64,000 nt of DNA from Henckelia pumila (taxonomy: Eukaryota; Streptophyta; Magnoliopsida; Lamiales; Gesneriaceae). The translations under genes were made by a program, and so were the position numbers. Every line of letters starts with the position of its first letter. Position 1 is the first letter of the stretch. A model generated the notes under the pieces. That model ran no database searches, was not told where the DNA came from, and saw only the letters and a program-made list of their open reading frames with translations. The stretch spans positions 3,596,001-3,660,000 of the forward strand of contig NW_027331833.1 of assembly GCF_033568475.1 (NCBI RefSeq). Reading direction: 5' to 3'. This document shows positions 1 to 10,838 of this stretch, in pieces.

Positions 1-50
1 GATCACCGTTTTATGTTTTTGGACTCAAACAAACTGGCAAGAAAACTTAC

Positions 51-1110
51 TGCATTGGAAGGAGATGGCCAACAATGCAAGGCTGCACCAGCATGAACAT
101 CGTCAATTGAACCAGACGAATAGGGAAGCCTGGAAATGTCAGTTCTCACAAGGGCAAGATTGCAGCAAATTATAGGACCAAAAATAATTGATGCATTTTA
201 TTTTCTTCTGCATAATGCATATGAAATATCTATATAAGAAAGAAAACTCACGAGCTCAAGATAGAATTTTCCTCTTTTATGAATCATAACATTGGCGAAG
301 CAATTTTTTTAAAAAACCGAGAGCAATAACTTTTGAATAGGCGCCTGATTTGGCAAACTTCCTAGAAAACAAACCACTTTCGTAGCAAACGTCTACGAGG
401 ATGCCACCTTCTGCTGGTTTAAAATAATCTTGTGTCATCTTGAACTGCAGAGGATTTCACAAAGATGTCACAAAGATTCAAGAATTAAAGATTTAAGATG
501 CTATTCTGTTAAGAATTCGCAATCAGCTAGGGAGACCGCCATTTTATGCCTGAGAAACAAATTACAGACTGTGTTTGCATGACAGTTTAAGTTGAAAAAA
601 GGAACTCTGACAGGCCAGTTAAACTAGTTGTTAGAATGAGGCACAGTCAAGTATTTACATTTAAAAATAAGCTTTAGATTGAGGCACAACAAGTAGTTAT
701 GATAAAGAATCAGTGTATTGAAAAGGTAATTGTCATTTTAAATATACATACTGAAGTCAGACTATCTAAATAGTTTAGCACATACACTACAGATACCAGA
801 TACATGCAAGTACCCACTGATATAAAATTATATCACTTAACAATATATAAAATCTATTTTATCTGCATGTTCATATGCTGACTAAATTAAACATGAAATA
901 TTCCACCTTTTTCTTTAATTCTTTTCCCCTCATCTGGAAGCAAAATAAATATCAAGTTTGTTTAAAAATTTTTTGACTTAAGCTTGAAAACTATTGCACC
1001 CTTGCGATTAAGTGGAAACAAAACGTTACCTCTTCTTCAGGACCAGGAAAACCACTTGTGTTCAAGTTTTGGCGCCAGCCCATCTCATATACGAAAGAAC
1101 AAAAGGACTC
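51..1110 (-). pseudogene. SAM-dependent methyltransferase pseudogene (At1g78140/At2g41040-like), three exon remnants
   Basis: Three minus-strand exon remnants match the plant plastid UbiE/COQ5-like methyltransferase family. Exon 1030-1110 encodes a segment with YEMGWRQN and SGFPGPEEE and is bounded by consensus AG and GT. Exon 252-444 encodes FKMTQDYF, then the glycine-rich SAM-binding region, here VDVCYESGLF where the family has a C/G-S-G-rich loop. Exon 51-162 encodes LVRTDISRLPY and AGAALHCWPSPSNA. Lesions seen: loss of the SAM-loop glycine, a 1-nt deletion in exon 252-444 giving stops after CYDS, and a 3' splice acceptor before position 162 reading TG where phase and family alignment expect AG. 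No Trm112-like N-terminal part was found upstream, and the downstream part lies outside the window. Family assignment is firm; loss of function is inferred from the lesions. Confidence 0.8.
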
Positions 1111-1875
1111 CTGGCCAACAAAACTTTGAAGTCAAATTCAAGTGATTGCAACAGTTCGAAAATATAAAGCAACTGATATAACAAATATATTATTTCCTTC
1201 ATCAGAGTAAATATTCATACAAGACCTGGGAGGCATTCTGGAGAAGATTCTCATCCAAACAAAAATGTTAGTTAATGTTTGTTTCAAGCATTCTCATCCA
1301 AGAAAGATGACATTCTATGATTTCAAAAGTATAGAACTCTCAAGCTGAATGTCTCGAGTACTTCAAATGTTCATTGTCGAAACGCAAAAAAAATGATTAA
1401 AACAAAAGCTAGGTTAGACGCACCAAAATCATATTAGCGATAGCAAAACATCGACTTCGCAAGCCAGTGCAGTCTATAAACAACTTAACAACGATCATCT
1501 TTATTAAAAGGATACTATGAAAATAATTATAATAAAATCATCTTAAGTAACCTGCATATCCCAGACGTTAGACACAACAAAACCAGAAGAAAGTAATGCA
1601 TCCCAAGAACACAAAACCGACAGATCTTCAACTGATATGAAAAAAAACCCTCAAAAAAGAAAAAGAAAAGCATGGGACAGAGAAAGAAGCCCATCACCGT
1701 GGCCATAAATTTAGGGAAAAAAACTGGACTAAGCTCGAAATAGCTTCATGTTCGGTTAATAGAAATTAAGGAACCCATTGTAAATATTCTAAGAGATAAG
1801 AGATACGAATGATCACAATCTACTCAAATGAAAACGTGTAGCTTAATTCCAAGAAAAAAGAATTAAATATACTCA

Positions 1876-2259
1876 TCAAAACAAGAATTTCACAATTTCC
1901 TCAAACATATCATCTGCATTCTCCGTTGGAATGACGAATATTATAAATTCGAAGGCTGGCAGGTCAGACCTCTCCATAAACCTGTTGTTCAGATGCAAAA
2001 ATGAGTATTTACAAGGAACCAAAAAGCGATATTAGTTCATATAGATAAAAAAATTGTATCAAATCAAGAAAACATTCTATTAAAAAAGAATTATAAATAT
2101 GATAAAGTGGAATGGATGGTATTCTTACGAGATGCCTGTGCCCGACGGTCGAGATGCCTGAGCCCGACGAACAACACCAAGAAGCTGAGGGCGGGCGGAT
2201 CTGGCGGCATTTAGAATCAGTTCCTGAACCAATTTCGTCTCCGACGAGCCTCTTCCCAT
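1876..2259 (-). CDS. possible small two-exon gene, 78 aa, unknown function
   Basis: A GC-richer island on the minus strand carries an ATG at 2259 (MGRGSSETKLVQ...). The frame is open to a good donor (CTC|GTAAGAA at 2128), and the next consensus acceptor (ACAG at 1982) resumes the same phase (...SFMERSDLPAFEF...) before a TGA at 1876. The join gives 78 residues in two exons (2129-2259 and 1876-1981). The sequence upstream of the ATG is pyrimidine-rich and 5'-UTR-like. I do not recognise the protein. It may be the 5' end of a chimeric transcript running into the methyltransferase remnant, because its 3' side faces those exons. Existence as a protein is uncertain; only the splice and phase agreement supports it. 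Confidence 0.3.
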
Positions 2260-2559
2260 TCTCGCAGATTCAGGGAATTGAAATCGAAAGGGGGTTAGGA
2301 AGATGGCACTGCTTCAACCACGGGAACTACAAGGGATTCCTGGGCTCGGGACTGGCAAGGCCAACGCCGCTGCCTTCAAAATATTCAGAAACCCCGATGC
2401 ACCATACACACAGAAGCCCTAGACCAGGCAGAAGTGATGGCAGTCGGCAGACATCGATCTGCAGGGAGAGAATGGGGAAGCCTAAATGGATTTGCACTTG
2501 GAGATTGAGAGAAAGAGGATCGAGAGAAAGGGGGATACAAAAATGAAAATAGAGAATTT

Positions 2560-3070
2560 TAAACGGATCAACCTATTACTTCACAACATGTAAATTTTAA
2601 AAATTATTTTCACCATTTTACTTCATCAAATTAAGTAAAAAGTTACTTAAAATTTTAAGTGAAGCCCGTTCTTTTTAATCGATGAAGTCTAAAGTACATT
2701 TTATTTCGTCAGTTTTATAACCGCAGTAAATAACTATGTATTACTTCGACAATAATGATCTCTAAAGTAAAAATTAGCAAAGTAATATGCAGAAATTCTA
2801 CTAGCGACGTCTTAGCTAGAGAATTCTATTGTCCATCTCATGAGAGTAGATTAATTGTGGAATAAAGAAATATTATTACAAAATTTTTTTAGAATAACTT
2901 GATTAGTGAGAGTGATCATATGATCAAGTTATTTAATTTGGAGAAATATTTATGTGGTTGAAGCAATTAATCCATGGATGACCTCTTACACACATACAAT
3001 ATCTAATAAAAGACATGGAGAATCAATATTGTCGTGGGTATATACAACAGCTAGCATAAACTAAGGAAAA
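2560..3070. other. AT-rich non-coding stretch
   Basis: No reading frame, RNA gene or clear terminal repeats were recognised. The sequence is AT-rich with scattered short repeats of TTACTTCA-like words. Confidence 0.5.
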
Positions 3071-3071
3071 C

Positions 3072-3339
3072 ATGTTGTATAAGATCGTGAAGCTCAGCAG
3101 AATTCAGAGCAATATAACAGTAAATCAACTCCTCCATTTGCTTCAAGTCCTCGTTCCCCACATTCTCTATCTATGGATTCCCTGATCTCCGAGAAGGGGT
3201 CGGCCGAATACTTCAGCGCACAGACGCAGTAGTCTCGGAACGCCTTGCAGCAAACGTCGTCCGACAACTTGGCCGAAAAGCTGACAACCAATGTACGCCG
3301 TCGCCGCCTGGCGTGCAAGCATGTCTTTCTTTGATCCAT
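3072..3339 (-). pseudogene. OVATE family protein pseudogene, C-terminal OVATE domain
   Basis: On the minus strand the frame beginning near 3339 encodes VVSFSAKL and then ALKYSADPFSEIRESI, the start of the OVATE domain (DPxxDFRxSM in functional members). Just after this the homology moves to another frame, which reads MEELIYCYIALNSAEL, the typical end of the domain, down to about 3072. At least one frameshift therefore lies near 3160-3180 and the domain is not translatable as one piece. OVATE proteins are plant transcriptional co-repressors acting with TALE homeodomain proteins. The N-terminal part of the gene was not found; immediately upstream (3350-3480) is AT-rich DNA. This is a fragment or pseudogene. 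Confidence 0.7.
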
Positions 3340-3522
3340 TGATTGAAATTTATAGAATATGAGATGTATATATAATGTGCTAGTGTGGTGAAATCGATGG
3401 AGCTTGGGAGGTGGTATATATAAATATAATAAAGGGCAACTTGGAAATAGGTACCCAAGCCAAACAAAAGTTTGAGTTTAGTACCTAGACATGTTTTTTT
3501 CGAAAATGCTCTTGTCTTAACT

Positions 3523-4380
3523 TTAAGCATTATTAATTCCGTAATTATCAAGTGTGGAGTCGGATTCAGAATCTGATTCACTTGATTCATCAAGGTAGTA
3601 AATATTTTCATCTTTTGATGAACATTCAATTGTTTCAACGAGATAAAATCCAAGAGTGTATAGTTCTTCTAACAGTTTAACTTTGTTTTTCTTTTCATTT
3701 CGTTTTGGGCATTCATTTGCATAACGACCTTCTTCATTGCACAACCAACATGTGCAATTCTTTCTTTTACCTTTTGGGCAAGTTGGTTTTTTATTATCAA
3801 TTTTTTTATAAAATTTTCTTCTATAAGGTTTTATGAAGAAATTCCTTTTAAATTTATTTTTCTTATAGAGAATAAATTTCTTATTAAAAGATTTATAAGG
3901 TTTATTTGATTTATTCTGTTTCTGTCGTTTTAAATGTTTGTGTGACATGTTGTTTTACATCCATATTCTTTTACTGTGAATTTCATTTTGTCACAACAAA
4001 GTTTATTGTTTTGTTTGTAAGATTTGGATATTCTTTTATTTATTGTTACTTCGTGACACTTTTTTTTTATTATATCTTTGATAAATTTAATAGCTCCTCC
4101 TAAGGTTTTGGCATAAGGGCTAGTTAAAAAATCATCTTTACTATTTATTGGTATATTAGGTATTTTATTAAAAATACTTAATTTATAATGTTTTTTTTAT
4201 CAGCATCTATTAACTGATAATAATTTATTTCGTAATCACAGATAAATTCTTCTAAATAACATAAATTGCATAATTTTATATTATCCAAAATAAAAATTGT
4301 TCTATTTTGTTCTATGGCTTTTGCTACTAGATTAGCATCATTGTTTGATACTCCTAAAAATTCTTGATATATGACATCAA
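3523..4380 (-). pseudogene. endogenous caulimovirid (plant pararetrovirus) coat-protein relic
   Basis: The open frame at 3523-3948 encodes a basic Lys/Arg-rich stretch, a CCHC zinc knuckle (CTCWLCNEEGRYANEC, residues about 66-81 of the frame) and a C-terminal tail rich in acidic residues and serine. This is the layout of caulimovirid capsid proteins. Upstream sequence (3950-4380) continues capsid-like coding in other frames, with at least two frame changes and an in-frame stop, so the gene is broken. The relic ends abruptly at 4384, where an LTR begins. The other viral genes (movement protein, RT) were not found nearby. It is an old nuclear insertion, not an intact virus; assignment to a genus would need alignment. 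Confidence 0.75.
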
Positions 4381-4383
4381 CAA

Positions 4384-5025
4384 TGTAGTAACCCGTATCC
4401 AGAATTAACGATTAATGAGTGATTAATAGAACGATAATGTTAGATTAAATGAAACATGATTAAGGAAGTTCCATATTGGTTAACAAGGTTCAAAAATGGA
4501 TTCAGAACGTTCGATATTGGTTAGAGGGTTGTCGAGTTCGGAGGTTCTGTTGTCGAGTTCGGAGGCTCCGATGTCGAAGTTCGGACGGCCCGAAGAGGGT
4601 TCGGACGCTCCGATCGTTCTGCCGACAGACGTCATGGATGACGTCATTTTGCTGACATAAGCAATGACGCATTATCGAGTTCGGACGACCCGAAGTCAAG
4701 ATCGAACGGTCCGATCGTGTTCAGACGCTTCGAAGCGTGGTTCGGACGGCCCGAACTCCGTCTATAAATAGGAGGGCCGAGATTCATTTTTAGTCGCACC
4801 ATTCACCTCTCTTATCTCGATTTCTTGGTCTTCCAACTTAGATCTAGAGCATTCTAGGCGTCTTTTTGGGGATCCGGAAGTGGCATAGCGATCCAGACGT
4901 TGTAGCGGAGCTGTGTCCTAGTTTTGAGGCAAGCAACAACAAAGGGCTGACGATGGACGAAGGTATAGCTTTTGATTCCTAAAAATATTTAGAAGTATGC
5001 AATAACTTAGTTAAGGCTTTTAGAG
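4384..5025 (+). repeat. truncated LTR (gypsy LTR family, palindrome-rich type)
   Basis: It starts with TGTAGTAACCCGTATCC and follows the solo LTR at 43,055 through the palindromic CGGACNNTCCG region (4,550-4,770), the TATAAATA box (about 4,763) and the GGTATAGCTTTTG segment. Similarity stops near 5,025, so only about the first 640 bp of an LTR of about 1.5 kb remain. It interrupts the pararetrovirus relic on its left. No target-site duplication can be checked because the 3' end is lost. Confidence 0.75.
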
Positions 5026-5400
5026 CACTTTAAAAACTCTAATTTTGACTTTAAAAAAATGTTTTTTAAGCACTTTTTGGTCATCTAAACACCTTATTAA
5101 CGGAAAAAGTATATATATATATTTTTTTTTATAAAAAAAGTGCGTTTCTGGCCTGAATTTTGATACCAAACGGGGCCTTAAACGCACTAGCTAGAAATGA
5201 GAGAAAATTATAGTAAATAAATTATTTTTATCAATTAATTATTCTATTACTGAATTTCGTTTAATTAAATTGGAAACATGTTATTTAAATAAAATCTACG
5301 TCATAAACAGACAATAATCTCTGTAAATCTCAATTATCAAAATTAATTAATAAAACAAAGCTACTGAATTTGGAGAACGGATAAATCTGATTTAGATGTT
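5026..5400. other. AT-rich spacer, possible DNA-transposon debris
   Basis: No gene seen. The stretch to about 5,185 ends in CCAAACGGGGCC, a string common at ends of plant DNA transposons and MITEs, but no matching inverted partner was found. The remainder is plain AT-rich DNA up to the copia target site. Confidence 0.35.
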
Positions 5401-5405
5401 GTTTC

Positions 5406-6006
5406 TGTTACTCAAAATATGTAAACTCAAAACGCGAATATAACAGAAATAATATAGTAAGAACGAAGTAAGATCGTATAACAATTCAATAGTATATTGA
5501 GTATGTAAATACTGTAAAGTATAAACAGAATGAGTAAGGAAACAGTTAAGCAAACCGAGGCCTGTAACTAGTACAGTTTCCTTAAAACAGATTCGTCCAC
5601 TTCTGAGTGTGCTTCGAGGATTACACGGACATCTGTCTCCCAGGATACAATGGAGAAACCTTGTAGAAACCTAGCACGAAGGAACTACACTAGCAAACCG
5701 AGAGTATACCTAAACAGTATCACGACTACGCAGAAGGAGGAGAGCTCGAACAGCAACGAAAGCAGAGTGTAGAAGCAGAAAACGTGAGGGTTGTAAGACT
5801 TGTGTGTTTTGAAGGGCTACATACTGCCTCTATTTATAGGGGCACACTGTCTAGGCCGACAGTCACAGGCTGGGCAGATGGAAGGCCAAAGGCTGGCAGA
5901 TGAAGCACCAAATAGCTTAACCAATTTTTTTCATTCATATAATGAAAGCCCAATCAATTTTTATTCACATAATGAAAGCCCAATTATCCTAATTTAAAGT
6001 CCAACA
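5406..6006 (-). repeat. copia 3' LTR (601 bp, internally deleted)
   Basis: It matches the right LTR from TGTTACTC to CCAACA, but is about 369 bp shorter. The part corresponding to about 15,776-16,145 is missing at a GCCCAA-like microhomology. TSD GTTTC precedes it at 5401-5405. Confidence 0.9.
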
Positions 6007-6018
6007 ATCCCCCACATG
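6007..6018 (-). other. copia polypurine tract
   Basis: The minus strand reads CATGTGGGGGAT immediately before the LTR start TGTTGGAC. This is the expected plus-strand primer position of an LTR retrotransposon read on the minus strand. Confidence 0.75.
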
Positions 6019-6545
6019 AATGGAAATTTAAAGATAAACAAAGATAGTCGTGATAAAGTTCAACAGTTGAATCTTGCATAGGATAGGTAGGTATTACCCT
6101 TTGAACCTTCCCTTGTAAAAGTATAATAATTCACTGGTTGACAGTAGACGCGATGTCTTTGAACTGTACATCCATTTGTGTAAATTAAGGTATACTTCAC
6201 ACAAGACTCTCTCTGATACAATTCAGTTCTCATGATTGTGTTCGTTTTGGCCATGAACACACGCCTGGTTCAGTAAGAGGGTCTAGAATTGAGCCTTGCA
6301 ATTCCTTCAAAGCGGCCTCACTTCTCTCTCACATAGGTGATTCTATGTTGAATTCCATCAGAATCATTAAAATCTCTGTGCTTATCCTCAACATTCACTG
6401 TTTGCAATAGGAATAGACTAGGGATAACCCCCACAGTGATCTACCAAACCAGTGCGATTAGTTTTCCCATTGAACCTAGTTCTTGGGATCTCCAGTCAGC
6501 ATAGGTTGGGTTTTCCTTCGCACCGATTTATTCCATTGGCTTCAG

Positions 6546-9251
6546 TCATATTCCTTTTGAATATTTTTCAACTAACTCTCTATTTAAACCTTTGGTTAAC
6601 GGATCCGCTATATTATCCTTTGAATTTACATAGTCAATAGAGATAACTCCAGTTGAGAGTAGTTGTCTAATGGTGTTGTGTCTACGACGTATATGTCTAG
6701 AATTTCCATTATACATCTTGCTTTGTGCCCTTCCGATTGCAGATTGGCTATCACAATGAATGCAAATAGCCGGTGCAGGTTTCACCCATCCTGGAACATC
6801 TTCTAAAAATAGACGCAACCATTCAGCTTCTTCAGCACACTTATCAAGTGCAATAAACTCAGATTCCATCGTGGATCTGGCTATTACAGTTTGTTTAGAA
6901 GATTTCCAAGTAATTGCTGCACCTCCTAAAGTGAATACAAATCCACTTGTAGATTTTGAGTATTTCATATCAGATATCCAGTTTTCATCACTGTATCCTT
7001 CAATAACAGCAGGATGTTTGGTATAGTGCAGCCTATGGTCACGAGTGTATCTTAAATACTTTAGCAATCTTATAATTGCTTTCCAGTGTTTATCTGCTGG
7101 ATTACTCGTGAATCTGCTCAATTTGCTTACTGCATAGGCTATGTCTGGTCGTGTACAACTCATTAAGTACATCATACTACCAATGACTCGAGAGTATTCT
7201 AGTTGGGAGATACTCTCACACTGATTCTTCGATAAATGTTGACTCGTATCTATCCGGGTTCTAGCCAATGCAGAGTCATCCTTATTGAATTTCTCAAGTA
7301 TTTTTTCCACATAATGTTATTGACTTAGAACCATCCCTTCTGATGTTCTATGGATTTTAATTCCAAGGATGACATCGGCTAATCTCAAATCCTTCATGTC
7401 GAATTTTGAGTTCAGTAGTTTCTTAATGGATTTGATCATCTTATCATTGCTTTCGATGATAAGGATGTCATCTACGTAAAGACACAAAATGACGTAGCCA
7501 CTTTCAGTGTTCTTTACGTATACACATTTGTCACACTCATTTACTTTAAATCCACTTTCTAGCATGGCTTTGTCAAATTTTTCGTGCCATTGTTTTGGTG
7601 CTTGCTTTAAGCCATACAAAGACTTCACCAATTTACAAACTTTATTTTCTTGCCCAGGTGCAGAAAATCCCTTAGGTTGCTCCATGTAAATTTCTTCTTC
7701 TAAATCTCCATTTAAAAAAGCAGTCTTTACATCCATTTGGTATATTTCAAGATTCCGCAAGGCGGCAATTGCAAGCATCACTCGAATTGAAGTTATTCTC
7801 GTTACTGGAGAATAAGTGTCAAAGTAATCAAGCCCTTCACGTTGACCGTAACCCTTGATTACCAATCTGGCTTTATGCTTATCTATTGTTCCATCTGATT
7901 TCATTTTCTATTTAAAAATCCATTTATAACCTAGTGGTTTGCTTCCCGGAGGAAAGTCTACTAGTTCCCACGTATGATTTTGCAAAATGGATTCTATTTC
8001 AGAATTTATAGCCTCTTTACATTGAGGTTATTCAGATGAATTTACAGCTTCCTTGAAGTTTTGAGGTTCACTTTCCATCATAAAAGTGATGAAATCCGAA
8101 CCAAATGATTTCTCAGTTCTAGCTTTTTGGCTACGTCTAGGTTCAACCTCTTAGTTAACCTCTTGTTCTGTTTCCATTGTCTCATGTAATCTTTTGGATT
8201 AACTTGGTTCTTCCTTAGATTTGCAAGTGAACACATGTTCAAAGAACGAAGCATTTCTTGATTCCATTATCGTATTATTATGAATGTCAGGAATTTGAGA
8301 TTCATACACAAGGAATCGATAAGCGCTAGTGTTGTGTGCATATCCTATGAAAATGCAATCAACAGTTTTTGGTCCAATTTTTACCTTTTTCGGAGTAGGT
8401 ACGGCTACCTTGGCAAGATACCCCCACACTCGCAAATATTGGTATGAAGATATTCTTCCTTTCCATAATTCATGTGGACTTTTATCTTGCTTCTTTCGGG
8501 GTATCTTATTTAAAAGGTAATTAGCTATCAGAACAGCTTCCCCCCACATGTTCTGTGATAAACCAGAACTTAGTAACAGTGCATTCATCATTTCTTTCAA
8601 AGTGCGATTCTTTCGCTCTGCGACACCATTTTGCTGAGGAGAGTAAGGTGCAGTTCTTTCGTGTCTGATACCATGTTGAGCACAAAACTCAGCACATGGT
8701 AATTCATACTCTCCTCCATAATTACTTCTTAGCACCTTAATTTTCTTGCTAAGTTGGTTTCAACTTCACTTTTGTAGTGGACAAACTTTTCAGTAGCTTC
8801 ATCTTTACTTTTAAGAAGATACACATAATAATATTTTGTGCTATCTTCAATAAAAGTAATGAAGTATTTGTTTTCACCACGTGTTTGTACTCCTTTTAAA
8901 TCATATAGATCAGAGTGTATTAAATCAAGGGGTTCACTTTTCCTTTCAACTGTTTGAAAAAGATGATCTTGTTAGTTTTGCCTCAACACAAGTTTTGCAT
9001 TTGTGTTGTGTATCAATTTTGAATATAGGAATGTTTTTCAAGTTAATTAATCTACGAATCATATCATAATTAACATGTCCTAGTCTACTATGCCACAAGT
9101 TGGAAGACTCAAGCAAGTAAGCAGAAGATTTCATTTTATTGATCACGGGCTTAATAGCCATTACATTGAGTTTGAACAAACCATTGCTTACATAGCCTTT
9201 TCCTACAAACATTCCACTCTTAGACAAAACAACTTTATCTGACACAAACAC
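6546..9251 (-). pseudogene. copia pol remnant: GAG-pre-integrase, integrase, RT, RNase H
   Basis: Minus-strand frames in order: 9251-8946 GAG-pre-integrase (WHSRLGHVNYDMIRRL and a CKTCVEAKL zinc-binding end); 8735-8199 integrase core (YGGEYELPCAEFC, PQQNGVAERKNRTLKEM, IFIGYA); 7904-7317 reverse transcriptase (TYSPVTRITSIR, DVKTAFLNGDLEEEIYM, catalytic YVDD within CLYVDDILI, SLYGLKQAPKQW); 7310-6546 RT end and RNase H ([42 protein letters not shown]). The frames are separated by a stop at 7911-7913 (in WIFK*KMK), a stop between 7316 and 7311, and breaks around 8735-8760, so no full polyprotein can be made. A non-coding spacer of about 540 bp lies between RNase H and the 3' LTR. Confidence 0.9.
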
Positions 9252-10742
9252 TGTAGTAACCCAGATTCTATTTTAAGATAATGATATGTTAAACATAATT
9301 AAGGGTTAGTAATTAATCAATTCCAGGACTAAATCGGACTTCAGAATCAAGAATTGGATTGTCAATATTTGAGCCAGTTCGGACGGTCCGAAGAGGACTT
9401 CGGACGATCCGAACTCAGCAACTCGGGGGCTCCAAATATGGCTTGTTGACTTCGGAGTTAAGGCAAGTTCGGACGATCCGAACTAGGATCGGACGGCCCG
9501 AACTTCACCTATGCCAAGTAGGCAGGATTACTCAGCCGAGATTTTTGACAAGTGTCAAGCATTGGACACTTCGGACGGCCCGAAGTGGCGATTGGATGGT
9601 CCGAACTCGACGTGTCTTGCATGCAGGCAGTGAGTTGGATCGGACGATCCGAACCCGAGTTCGGAGGGTCCGAACTGGACCAGAAAATTTCCTATAAATA
9701 GGGGTCTTCAGATTTATTTCTGATTACGAATTCCCGAGTTTCCTTCTTCAGTTATATAGTGCGAGTTATACACTTGAGGGTCCTATCGATAATAGTGAGA
9801 TTCTGGAATAACAAAGAAGTTGTTATAGTCATCCAGAGTCAGCGACATCAAAGGGCTTACTACGAACGAAGGTATGGTCCGGGAATCTATTTAATTTTTG
9901 GGAGTAATTATTATCTTAGTTAAGGCTTATAGAACTTGTGTAGTGATACTGTGAACTTTTGAATATAGGCTTGGAATCTAGGATCCTACTTTACTTGAAC
10001 TAGCCTAGAGGTACGTACACATTGACTGAGATTGCCATCGAGTATACATGTTTATATGTTGCATTTATTTGGAATTATTATATGACATGATATATGATTT
10101 ACCTTTTTCCATATTCATATGTCATATGCATATACACGTTGAGCCTATACCTTGATATACCTGATTATAGAGCCGCTCAGCTCTATACTCGATAGTCTAT
10201 CACTGAGAGTACCGCGACGGCGGGGACATGTATGTCTGACTACTCTAGTGTACTAGACGAGTGTGGTTGCACCCAGAGGTTGATCCGCGCGGTGGCAACA
10301 CTCATGTGGCGCCGGTACTGAGCATGAATTTTCAGATGACCCTTTACAAGTCATCATGTTGCATGCATTATATACATATATTTACTCATGTTTATGTACT
10401 GGGCGTTAGCGCTCACGTCCTAGTTGTTATCTTGGACACCCTATTCCACGGGGCAGGTCGCAGGATGGACGGAGCTGGTAGTTCAAGGCAGGACTAGGGA
10501 GCAGGAGCCTTGAGGAGTTAATTATACAGCAGGATTCGATATAGCTATATAATGTTTACTTTTAAGTTTTTCGATAAGGTTGTATCACTACATTATTAAG
10601 CCTGGATATATTTTACTAAGCTGATATGTAATTTATGGATTATGTTTCCGCACGTTTTACTCTGTTAAGTATTTTGCTGTATTAAGTTTAATGCATGATA
10701 TTAGTTATCAGTTAGTAGGTAATTCCATGCAGGGTCACTACA
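9252..10742 (+). repeat. gypsy-1 5' LTR, 1,491 bp
   Basis: TG...CA termini, followed after TTTT by a degenerate initiator-tRNA primer-binding site. The U3-like part (9,375-9,680) holds about eight imperfect copies of the palindrome TTCGGACGGTCCGAA just upstream of a TATAAATA box at about 9,692. Related to the LTRs at 4,384, 26,202, 42,860 and 43,055. Confidence 0.9.
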
Positions 10743-10746
10743 TTTT

Positions 10747-10758
10747 TAGTATCAGAGC
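10747..10758 (+). other. gypsy-1 primer-binding site
   Basis: TAGTATCAGAGC, one base from TGGTATCAGAGC, the complement of the plant initiator tRNA-Met 3' end, placed just inside the 5' LTR. Confidence 0.8.
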
Positions 10759-10838
10759 ATGCATAGATTTTGGTAATTAGTCTAGTTTTGAGTAATTATT
10801 GCGCAGTTGAGATTTTAATGTGCAATTCTTTTCAGGAT

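Noticed and set aside
2112-2546. 144-codon plus-strand open frame
   Set aside because: It lies antisense to a stretch with better splice signals and an ATG on the minus strand; composition is low-complexity and no domain is visible.
3213-3653. 146-codon minus-strand frame overlapping the OVATE and capsid-like relics
   Set aside because: It runs through the OVATE region in the wrong frame and through non-coding DNA; chance open frame.
5026-5190. Possible hAT/MITE with CCAAACGGGGCC end
   Set aside because: No inverted partner or target duplication could be found at the other side.
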